Below, piece after piece: positions 54,690 to 64,000 of a DNA stretch of 64,000 bases. Position 1 is the first letter of the stretch, and every line of letters starts with the position of its first letter. The translations under genes were made by a program, and so were the position numbers. The notes under the pieces were generated by a model that saw only the letters and a program-made list of their open reading frames with translations, was not told where the DNA came from and ran no database searches. This stretch comes from Isoetes taiwanensis (lineage: Eukaryota > Streptophyta > Lycopodiopsida > Isoetales > Isoetaceae). The DNA is taken from positions 1 through 64,000 of the forward strand of contig JAJEKV010000864.1 in assembly GCA_021234155.1 (NCBI GenBank). Reading direction: 5' to 3'.

Positions 54690-56060
54690 CTCTTTAACCA
54701 TTCGATCAGCCAGAACATAGACCTTTCTTTCCACTGTGCAACAGATTTATAGAGTAATTTACATATAAAGCAGGAGCCTATTGTTGAATTTTTTACTCAT
54801 TTTGTGTAACAGGCACTATGCTGAGTCCATTTCATAAAGGAAGAAAACCATGTTTCTTGCCAGGGAAGATTATTTCTGTTCTTATAGTTTGAGGAGCGTT
54901 AGTACATTTTTCCAAGAAACATTTGGCTCTTTAACAGTTCTAGGGCGCTTTTACCTGGCCATGAACTAAGGTGCAGTTCCTTATTTGTACCTTTGAATTC
55001 TTATTATTTCAATGGTCGATATAAAGAGAGCAAAGTTGAGAATACATGTTGAATATAAATTGATATAAAACAAAGTTGGGCTCATATTTCATGTGTTCGG
55101 CGTACATTTAACAGAATATGGCCTAATCAAAAGTTGCCAGGCTTGCATATCAATATTTGAATAACAATTGCACTTCAGTGTCTACTAAGTTCTTTACATT
55201 CTAAATAATGCATGTGTTCTAAATGCTTATATATGTCGAATGTGTAAGTTGCAAAGTTTGTACTTCTCACACCCAAACCTTTTGTTCTGTCTCATATACA
55301 TTGGCTGGGAAGGGGCATTGTAAGCTATAGATAGTCAAAGCTTCTATTCTAGCTCATAGCTTAGTACAAAATCATGTTATTTCTTATTGCACCAGAACAT
55401 ATTAGTTGAAGTGAAATTATGCATTAATATTTAAGGCATGTATGAACTTTATCTCTCTATTACTATTTACTACGAAGTTTGCTGTAGATTGTAGTGGTAT
55501 AGAAGATCTCAAAGTTGAAAGCATTCAAATTGAAATCATGCATTGATTTATAGGCAATCCATTCCCAACACTTGCTAAAATCCACACTCAAACTTCGGAG
55601 AATACAGCGGCATTATACTCGAAACATCTTTTTTTATCAGTCATTGAAACCTTAGACATGCTTTGCCAATTGCAGGATGCTGTCGAAATTTAGTGAAGTT
55701 AAGCCATCATATGGAAATGATATTTTTCTACTTGCTGGAGTTAAGTTAGTCTTTTTATAGTACTACGTACATATCACAAACCTATTTTGGAAGTGTATCC
55801 ATAGGTTTTTGCAATGGCTTTTTGGAGTGGGTGCAAATGCATATCACTATAGATTGTTGAAGTTACATACGTTAGATTATGTTGAGAAATGATAAACCAT
55901 TGCTGCAAACAAGATCCTATTCTTGAACCTGAATAAAGACCTTCAGATTCGGTAAAAGCCACTGTGCAGTGCATTGTAACTCAAACTGCATTTTGGTGAT
56001 TGATTGTGCAATTCTATGACTAGGAAAAAGTAGAGTTATACTCTCAATTGTTATTCTTAC
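54690..56060. other. Non-coding stretch
   Basis: AT-rich and without a convincing ORF or repeat. Confidence 0.45.
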
Positions 56061-56066
56061 ATATGA

Positions 56067-56354
56067 GGTAAAGCACAATTTATACACTCTTCAAAAGAAA
56101 TCTCAGACACAACCACGTGTGCTTTGGAAGATGAGTCTGGCCAGTTAGTTCCAAACAAGCTGGCCAGAGTGATCTTCCAAATTACCCATGACATAGAGGT
56201 GGCATCCTTCAACTTAGAAGGAGAATCTGACAATCTCTTAGATGGCAAACCAGAGATTCAAGGCAACTACTTCAAAGAATGGATACCAAGTTCCACACCA
56301 TCCTGGCATTATGTTGTCTCATGTGTTTATCATGATGCAGTTTGCAGGGAATAG
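56067..56354 (+). CDS. Unrecognised ORF, up to 95 codons, exon-like
   Basis: Open from just after a TGA at 56064 to TAG at 56352. It reads GKAQFIHSSKEISDTTTCAL, LVPNKLARVIFQITHDIEVA, SFNLEGESDNLLDGKPEIQG, then PSSTPSWHYVVSCVYHDAVC. No ATG opens it; a splice-type GAG|GTAAAG lies at its left edge. The minus strand is also open over 56057-56248, so the coding strand is not certain. The plus frame is longer and more acidic-hydrophobic balanced. No family recognised. Confidence 0.35.
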   Translation, partial: GKAQFIHSSKEISDTTTCALEDESGQLVPNKLARVIFQITHDIEVASFNLEGESDNLLDGKPEIQGNYFKEWIPSSTPSWHYVVSCVYHDAVCRE

Positions 56355-56673
56355 CAATTCCAGCACATATACATTTAAAAAAGAAGGGATATGGAGCTAC
56401 ATTGAGCATTGAATATAAGTAGCCTTGATGTTTTCTTAATAGAGGAGAAATTATGAACGGAATGAAAGAATATGCATTTGCAACATTTACATTTCTAATG
56501 GAAGAATTTCAAGCTATTATTTTTTAGGTAGAAATTGCTACCTCAGGTGATGGAATCCCTTGCCAACATTGGTTAAAATCCTCAACTAATAGTAAACTTC
56601 TTTCCAAGAGGGAACCTTAGAGGTGCATTATATTTTAACTCTCACATGATACCTATACCTACAAGAAATTTAT

Positions 56674-56695
56674 CGCGGCGGCCAAGGCCGCCGCG
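56674..56695. repeat. Perfect 22-bp GC palindrome, copy 1
   Basis: CGCGGCGGCC and its reverse complement GGCCGCCGCG are separated by AA. Preceded by ACAAGAAATTTAT. It stands out in AT-rich DNA and recurs exactly at 59488. The lead-in ACAAGAAAT resembles ends of some plant CACTA elements, but no full terminal repeat was found. Confidence 0.9.
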
Positions 56696-56699
56696 AACA

Positions 56700-59090
56700 T
56701 TTCTTTGGCTCCAAAACTACCCAGTAGTAAATTATTACTAATGTCTTAACATTTGAAAAATTTCTAAACTAAATTTGCACATGGAGTGGTTTGTGGGTAC
56801 CCAAAAGTTATAAACCATAGAGATGGAGATAGTTCTACTGTTTTCATTTGATATGAATCGAAAAGGTTTTGCTCTTAGAGATAGATAAAAAAAAATTGCA
56901 TAGATCATTGGATAAATAGAAGGGATCTGATGTCAATTTGGAAAAGTTTAATAAGGCTATGTATGCACCACAAGGAAAACGGCTTTAAAAGCTTTCGAAG
57001 CCAAGTAATTAAATTAACACTAATAAAAATGGGATTGAAAGCTTTGTCACTGTGATGAATATTAAGTTGCATTATAAAATGTACACCAGGCATTAAGACA
57101 CAACCATTGAGAAATATCCTTTAAGAGATTTTATATGCACCATGCACTTGAGATGAATCGAAATATTTAAGCGAATATAGTAAGAAAATTGTTGTGCTTT
57201 GACAATTCCTTTTACAGCTAGCCAAGGCTCTGTGCAGCCCATTCATTCACAAGATTAGCATGTCCATTGTACATCTTAGGGATATATTGCATTTGAAGAG
57301 ATCTCATTGACATTGCAAGCCTCTTGGACTTGGATATTACACAAATGGGCTCCACATGGATTTGTCTTCAAATTCTAATTGCTCTTATTATTAACAATGT
57401 GCTCTTTAATAATAAAGAAGATAAAAACAAAGAGGGAAGTAGAAGGATTCTAATTGCTCTTATTATTAGACAGCATTATAAACCTGCAAGCCTCCTAGTG
57501 GCTTAACATGCACTATTGTTATAAAGCATTACACACGAATTTTAATTTATTGCCATCTTGGCTGATGTAAAAATAAGATCTGATGTCAGCACTTGGCTCT
57601 ATTAATTTTCTTCTCCGTTGGGCTGCTTGTGCTTTCGAGTCTCTGATTGTTTTATGCTCTTGGAAGTTGGTAACATGACTCCCTTAATATCTGCAGATTT
57701 CCTTCTTTTCAGTGAACCCCCTCCGTTGGATCATCTCTCTGTTGTGGCTCTTCACTAGCAGGCAAAAGTGAAGTTCTCTGCTTGCCTTGGGGCTTTCGGA
57801 CAGTTAGATACTTCTTTCTTCATTAACGCTCTTTCATTTTTTGGCCAAGTTCATGAACAAATAATAGAGTTGTTGGATTTCTAAAGAGGCAATGGTATCT
57901 TCTGTAGTGAGCAGGGCAGGTCTGAGACTCCACCATGAACCGGTGAAAAGACACCCTAAAGTGTCCTATTGAAACCTTACCTTATTTGGAAGGTCAATAT
58001 TAGATAGCCTGGTCTGTAAATGTCGCCATCAGCTGAGTTTAGAATTGTCTTTTGAAAGACAACTCTGCACCCAAAACCGAATTTCCAGCCCCACAATCAG
58101 ACTTAAGGCTATAAACTGTGTTTCGTATCCCTACAATCAGATTTAAGGCTAAACTGTGTTTCGTATCCCTTTACAACATTTACCATTCTAAACGTAATGG
58201 TAGCCTTGCTCAGAAATGCAGCCTGCTGGAAGAGTCATGCCTGTCACAAACTTACTGCCCAATCGACAGGTCTAGAATGAAAAATTGGAAATCTAGCAAG
58301 GGAAAAAACGAAAGAGCAGAGCAGAAGGCTGCACCCAATTTTAGCCGAAAGTAGCCTCTGAAGATTTGCAATTCCAGAATCTGCCCGGGCAAATGCATGG
58401 CAAGTTAATCCCCACTTTTCACAATCAAGGAATCCCCGGCGAGAAATCCCTGGATCATATCTGTTTCAGGCTGTTTATAAGCACAGGCATATCAAGAGCG
58501 AAACCCAGAAAATTGTCTTGAGGGAACAGCCTGTAGCTTTAACCTATAATACCCAAACTGAAACCCATATACCTCTGGGAAAATTCAACTGAGCAGTACC
58601 AACGGCTGCTCCTGTACGCGTATCTAGCCGGCCATGAACCTGCTTTGTCTCCAAAATTAGTCAGGTGAACTGGAAAAAGGAACCTGAAGGCATAGTGACG
58701 AGTTATCGAGGAGAAACTTCTCTTTTGCATGCAAGTATAAATGCTTAGAAACAGAGGAAGAAAAACGAATTCGTGGAGCAACAACGGCAAGGCGTCAATT
58801 GATAACAATGCAATGATTGTCTAACAGCCATAAAGTTCGCAGGCAGAGCAAGTCGTGTTGCAAAAAGGCGAAGTTTCCAGAACCTCTGTTCTAGTCCAGA
58901 GCATACTTACAAACCCTAATTCAGAGCATTCTTAAAAACTCTGCCCCTTAAAAGCCCTGCCGCTGCTTAAAACCATCACAGGAAAGAGCTCTCTGTTGCA
59001 AAGACACGTCCGACCACAAGTATGACCACACACGCCTTATTTCTTTCATAAGAGATAGGCAAAACAAAGATAGACCGCCACGAAACGACA
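56700..59090. other. Non-coding stretch
   Basis: No supported gene. Local duplications include TTCTAATTGCTCTTATTATT at about 57371 and 57448, and AATCAGACTTAAGGCTATAA / AATCAGATTTAAGGCTA-type text with CTGTGTTTCGTATCCCT at about 58095 and 58135. Confidence 0.45.
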
Positions 59091-59487
59091 GGCTATCAGA
59101 ACTCCAAACCTAATGTGTCGATAAGCATCGACGGTCTGTTGCAGAGCAAACCTTTATATATCACTTCGCAAACCCAAAAACACCAGAAGCGGCCAGAGAA
59201 GGGGAGATTTTCAGAGCTCCGCAAAAACCCAGAGAGGGCCCATGGGGAAAATTTGGGGGAGAAAGGGGAGCGGATTCGGCTATGGTGGAGGAGGGCAGGG
59301 ATTAATCCTGCAAAAAAAAGGCATAGCCACTGCCGAACCGACAGTTCACCATCGCTGGACGGAGTGGATTCTTCCCAACAAAAACGTGGCACAATAATAC
59401 GAAAATGGATGGCGGCGCAGAAAAAATACCCACGACAAAAACAGAAAATAGAAATTTGAAACTCACTTATATATACAAGGAGTTTAT
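59091..59487. other. Block with long frames on both strands, coding status unclear
   Basis: A 154-codon minus frame (59096-59560) and a 114-codon plus frame (59115-59459) overlap. The minus product is rich in Phe, Cys and Trp without motifs. The plus product is basic and low complexity. A 5' untranslated or promoter segment of a lost gene is as likely as a coding exon. Confidence 0.25.
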
Positions 59488-59509
59488 CGCGGCGGCCAAG
59501 GCCGCCGCG
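59488..59509. repeat. Perfect 22-bp GC palindrome, copy 2
   Basis: Identical to 56674-56695 and in the same context (ACAAGGAGTTTAT before it, GCATTTG after). A half copy, GAGGCCGCCGCGCATGTTTC, lies at about 60165-60184. Confidence 0.9.
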
Positions 59510-60640
59510 TGCATTTGTTTTTTTTTTTGGGATTCTTGCACAATGTTTGTCTGATAACAAATAACTTGATTAGCAAATTACAGAATCAAATGCAACAAAT
59601 TTCTTTCGTGCAACTCAAAAAGAAAACACCATAGCTATGTCCACACGTGGAAGTTATGGGTTTGATAAGCTCGAAAACGCAAACGAAATAATACACATAA
59701 TCTGTTATGGAGTATTTGTTAGAGTTCCTTTTTTTTAATCATGTTTCAAAGGCCCGACTGCAACATATGGGTCGGCAGAGTGTTTGTGTGTTGTCTCTTT
59801 GTGCGAAAAATTTTTATGTAAAGGTTTTATGGAACCTTTATTTCTCAAAGTTCTATGCTTAATGTGCAATTGTTTTATGGCAAAGCTCCATGGCAACATT
59901 CCATAGCATGAGCGAGGGGTTGCCCTCTTACGGGCAAGCCCTCTTAAGGGTCACATCTGCATATACAACACACTCTAAAATACAGCACACTAATACCCTA
60001 AGTTAACATCAAATCAAGTTACATTGTGACATCAACATATATAATGCATTCTTATTCATTTCTAGAGCTTGCATATGGTTAATCAAATTCCAATATATTA
60101 CTTTGAAATTTGAGGTCCAAATAAGTTCTCAACATATTCTTGTTATATGCCACTCTTTCTTTCGAGGCCGCCGCGCATGTTTCATTATGTTTAGGCATTG
60201 TCTAAGTATATGAATGGAAGCAAAGTAATAAAGCGTTTATTATAGTTATAAGAGAAAAAATGTATACACTGTTGAGTGAATCTAGGACGATTTTAAGCTG
60301 GCTATTTTGTCTAGCAAAGTATTACATTCAGTTGACCAATCAACGGGATTGATTGCTTGAATAACAATCTTTTGTCTTTGCTTATTCATGTAGTTAGTTT
60401 GTACAACCACTACATGGAATATTCTGAGGGGTCCATTTGGTTTTGGATCTCTCTCTGGTACGTTGCTGGATCCATGGTGCGAATCGTGGACATCTCATCA
60501 AAATGACCAAATATTTGCTCAAAGAACAAACATTAGAGCACATAATTTAGCAAGAGCGATATGTATTAAAGAAAAAGCTATATGCATTCTTATTTATTGC
60601 CATGGGCACAATATACATCCAACACGACCACACTGACATA
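59510..60640. other. Non-coding stretch
   Basis: AT-rich, no ORF. It contains the half palindrome near 60165. Confidence 0.45.
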
Positions 60641-60641
60641 G

Positions 60642-60791
60642 TTTCATTCTATGTCCAAATGAAAGGTGCGACTTTTAACTATATCAAAATATCCCTTTTT
60701 TTTTTAAATCCCATCTTTCATTCTATGTCCAAAATGAAGGTGCGACTTTTAACTATATCAAAATATCCCTTTTTTTTTTAAATCCCATCTT
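60642..60791. repeat. 75-bp tandem duplication x2
   Basis: Units start TTTCATTCTATGTCCAAA at 60642 and 60717. Both contain GGTGCGACTTTTAACTATAT, CAAAATATCCC, a T-run of ten to eleven bases and AAATCCCATCTT. Almost identical. Confidence 0.97.
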
Positions 60792-60799
60792 CAGCTTCC

Positions 60800-63317
60800 T
60801 AGCATTATAGCTCGATTGACAATATCTCAGGTCTCACAAATACATAACGACTCCCTAAGGGCAAATAAATTAGAGGATATCGATTGTGGTAAATGTTGCC
60901 TCTACCTTAGTCCAAACTAGACACATAGGCGACATTTGCGAGCTACTTCAATGAAAATATAAGCTCAAAGATAACAACATAAGGTTCAAGGCCTAAAATT
61001 GTAAAGCTAGAATCATGGATAAGCATAAAACAAAATATCGCAAGGCTAATAACAAAAAACATGAATAAAGGCAAGCTTTCAAAATAAAAGGGAAGGAAAG
61101 CGATTGGATGGCATTGGTGTCTAGTCTAGCTGCATTGAAGCTCCACTCATTGCACAACGAAAGAACCTTATCTTCTAGGATTATACAAATGACTTGCTTG
61201 CTCATGTCAACATTTGGCATGAAAAAAGAATTTATCTTTACAGGACAATGAGCAATGATGTTTCTGGTCATAGTGCCGGTTTGAAAATCATATTGAAGTC
61301 TAAGTTTGGATGCTTGGCATGTGCTAAGAGGGCACATTTGCTACCATGTAGCGAAATATGTGAAATGTTTGAATTAATGCAATCAAAGAATGAGTGGTGA
61401 TAAAATTTGTCATGAAGAAGCTAGATTTGTCCCTAGAATCCGCAGACATTTCCAACCGAAAAGTCTTCCTGAAGAAGAAGCTATCCGATCATTGTCCATG
61501 GTTCAGTTCGTCCTTTGTAACCCCGGGTGGAGGAATAATAAAGACATATAGAAGAGATTATTAGAACCGTATTTACTTTTAATCTAGGCCCTTGAATATC
61601 GAGTTTGACATTAAAACGTTTGCCTCATTCAATTTTGAAAACAACCAATTGAATACTCAAGAGAACAGGTTGTTTTGCTTCTCTAAGACCGAGCTTAAAA
61701 GAGGCTTTGATTGAAACGTGTGTGATAATTTGTTCTGTAATTCCAACTCATTTGGCCCGAAAGTCATGAATCTGGGCTCTAAATGGGATTACCGTAAGAA
61801 AAAGCGCAGGTTTCGCAGACTTTCTATTTCTTCCCTTTCATAGACTTGCATTTCTTTTCTTGATAAATAACAACATCAACTACTTGCAAAACCGCTCGTA
61901 AATCCTGCTATTGAGCAATCTAATTAGAGAAATATCAATCCTGGACAATTTAATTTGGGAAATCTTGACCGAGTGGAAAGTTTGAATTTGATAAATTTAG
62001 CCCTTGGGAATCTAAATTTGTGGAATCTTGGTAGAGTCATCGGTTCAAGAAATATTGGCCCGGATTCAACAAATTTTATGGCGAACAATAGCCCAAAGAA
62101 CAAAGACATATGAATGCCCATACAAATCGGCTTTGGGAATTTTCCTATACAAAGAAGCCTTAAGACTTTGCTTTTTTTTCCGAGCCTTTTGTTACGGTCC
62201 TTGGCCTATATGCGACAATTACTATATTTATTGTAGCCACAAAATTCAAGCCATAGCCGGAAGGAAGCCTTAGCTCCGTTCCAAAAAAGCGATGGTGAGC
62301 TCATCGCCGAAGACCATTAATCCACTGATTTTCACCCCACGCTTGTCAAACTAAGCGGTGTTTGTATGATTCCGTGTCAACTTTCTTAGGATGGGTTCGT
62401 TAATTTGGTCCAAAGCGCTTCGTCCTAATAACCTAAGCCTTGCCGTCTCTAGAAGGACATACTGGGTTTTTTTGCTTGGCTTCACGAAACTACTTATTCT
62501 TCTCAAATAATCAACCAAACGGGTAGGTCGCCAGCGTTGTTCATTGCGGCTTCGGTACAAACCGACCGTGCTCCTCATTTTTATACCAAAACAAAAGGCG
62601 TCTCTAGATCATTCGGAAGCCGCCCGGACATTAGGTTACCTTCCGGACATTAGGTTACCTTCGGAAAATCACGGACCGCTGCGACTTCTAGAAGCGGCTA
62701 CTCATCCTCCTACAATCTTCTCTACAATCTTCTAGTAGCTTCCCCTCGGACAAACCATTAAAAAATTTAAGCTCAATTTCTATTTATCGAACATTCCAGA
62801 AACTGCCCCATTATAATTATATGTTAGAGATATACAACTAGGAACAATATTTACAACATTACAATATTTTAAAGTGCTCTTGGATTAAACATTTCACTTT
62901 GTCTATATCATATGATTAGTAAAGAATGGCAATCCGTTCCCCATTTCTTTGAAGCACTCTTCACTTTACATGCCAAATAATAATAACCCATATATAAACT
63001 ACTTTACATCCCAAACAACTCGCAATGGGTTCACTACAACTGTTGTAAAAAGTATGCACACCACTTTTATAGTATGTTGTAGATGTAATTATCATTTAAC
63101 AATGAAGGGAACTATTGGATCTTTAACTATGTTGCTACATCCAAATGCCATGAAGAAAATAGAATGGTTCAATTTCAATAGTTGCAATTATTTGACCTTT
63201 CAATACTTTTGACATCCAACATGGACAGTAACTTAAAAGGAGCATCATTGACAACCCTACATATGTTCCTATACCCTACATCTTATTCATATAATTCTAC
63301 AACAAGATTGTAGTTAT
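60800..63317. other. Non-coding stretch before the Helitron 3' end
   Basis: No gene is supported. A 19-bp perfect tandem pair (CCGGACATTAGGTTACCTT) lies at 62624-62661, and GGxxAATCTTGG-like lines recur at 61920-62060. Frames at 60993-61337 (minus) and 62949-63212 (plus) have no motifs. Confidence 0.5.
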
Positions 63318-63345
63318 GCCCGGCAACGCCGGGCACCATAACTAG
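63318..63345 (+). mobile_element. Helitron 3' terminus (hairpin + CTAG)
   Basis: Stem GCCCGGC / GCCGGGC with AAC loop (63318-63334), identical to the hairpin at 31263-31279, then ACCATAA and CTAG at 63342-63345, followed by T. It closes a Helitron of the same family. The only same-family 5' end upstream without its own 3' end is at 31293, giving a 32-kb candidate that includes the LINE and copia insertions. A nearer, diverged 5' end cannot be excluded. Confidence 0.85.
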
Positions 63346-64000
63346 TTTTATTTGATTCCTTTTTGCTTACAAAAAAAAAACAGGTTTTTTTTTGTATTCC
63401 CTGCGTTGACCTATAGCTCTTTCCCTGTAAATCTGCTTTTCCCTGCTTGCTTTCTAGCTTTTAATATTATGGCCACTGTTTTTTCTTCTGTAATAACAGG
63501 TTCTTTGTTTATCTCTGGTTCGATCTATAGACTTCTCTTGCAAAATCTGCTTTTTCCTTCTTCCTTTAGCTTTTAATGTTATGGTCGCTAATTTTTCACG
63601 TACGATTTCAATTTCTTTGTGTAATGCTATGAAATCTCTGGCTTACCATCTGTGTAATGCCTCTCCTGCTTACTATCTCTGAGAAAATCCTTACTATCTC
63701 TGAGAAAATCTGTGAATAAAAGAACCAAATAGACTGTTTGAGTTAGTTAACTCAAATTTTAATATGCAGGTGCCTTTTAGAATGCCTTATTCCTATCACT
63801 AGATGATGATTATAAAAATATAATGATATATTGATTATTGAATTATTGCTTTGACTGGATAATGATTATGAAAATATACTGATCTTGCTGCTGCCTGCCT
63901 TTCTTTTGCATCAGAACAGAGATTTCCACCTTTTCTAAGGTAAATATCTAAAAGGCAAATATCATTGCAACAGGTTGTAATTTTCCCTTTGTTGGCATGG
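63346..64000. other. Non-coding flank
   Basis: Short duplications (TTACTATCTCTGAGAAAATC twice at about 63672-63710) and AT-rich DNA. No ORF is supported. Confidence 0.5.

Noticed and set aside
59096-59560. 154-codon minus ORF as a real gene
   Set aside because: Overlapping long frames on both strands, no motif, Phe/Cys/Trp-biased composition. Kept only as an unclear block.
1-64000. tRNA or rRNA genes
   Set aside because: I looked for TTCGA-type T-loops with matching acceptor stems and for rRNA words. Isolated hits did not fold into a tRNA and no rRNA segment was recognised. A covariance-model scan would be decisive.

Overview
The window is plant nuclear DNA: AT-rich, poor in genes and rich in transposons, with plant-type Ty1/copia, Ty3/gypsy, L1-like LINE, Helitron and TIR DNA elements, and a copia primer-binding site matching plant initiator tRNA-Met. 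It also carries a DIRS-type tyrosine-recombinase retrotransposon and a Cys/His-rich transposon domain that I associate more with non-flowering land plants. A fern, other spore-bearing plant or gymnosperm therefore seems more likely than a typical angiosperm, but the species cannot be fixed from sequence alone. I see no intact, confidently named host gene. Nothing resembles an rRNA, tRNA or CRISPR array.

Layout, left to right. 1-3.7 kb: mostly non-coding, with two small unrecognised ORFs on opposite strands (2633-3007 minus, 3077-3283 plus) and a 12-bp G-box palindrome at 3565. 3.7-5.0 kb: a truncated, frameshifted copia pol. 6.16-18.5 kb: a DIRS-like element split in two. Its RT N-terminus is at 6159-6363, and its RT core, RNase H, downstream domain and tyrosine recombinase are at 15741-18517. 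The split is caused by a ~9.4-kb TIR DNA transposon (6364-15731) flanked by a 9-bp target duplication. That transposon carries decayed minus-strand transposon ORFs, an intron-bearing fragment of an ABCC (MRP-type) ABC transporter and a small unknown ORF. 18.5-20.3 kb: tandem and split direct repeats. 21.4-23.4 kb: a decayed gypsy pol.

23.7-29.7 kb: low-complexity G-rich DNA, minisatellites, a 29-bp inverted repeat pair 4 kb apart, one good unrecognised exon (27097-27319), and a ~0.74-kb TIR element. 29713-31292: a short Helitron with TC start, GC hairpin and CTAG end, abutting a second Helitron 5' terminus at 31293. A matching Helitron 3' terminus lies at 63318-63345, so the second element could span ~32 kb and hold everything between, including several exon-like fragments.

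35.67-47.68 kb: a LINE on the minus strand with a 20-bp target duplication. Its reverse transcriptase is interrupted by a complete copia element (37861-43680) with two LTRs, PBS, polypurine tract and a TGCAA duplication. The LINE may sit in the last intron of an unrecognised minus-strand gene (exons near 48.1 and 35.6 kb). 48-63.3 kb: mostly non-coding, with unrecognised coding-like pieces at 50.96-51.31 and 56.07-56.35 kb, two copies of a perfect GC palindrome, and assorted tandem repeats.

Insertion order read from the nesting: the DIRS element is older than the TIR transposon, the LINE is older than the copia element, and the Helitron starting at 31293 is older than the 1.58-kb Helitron at its left edge. 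Almost all mobile-element genes here are broken by stops, frameshifts or lost catalytic residues.
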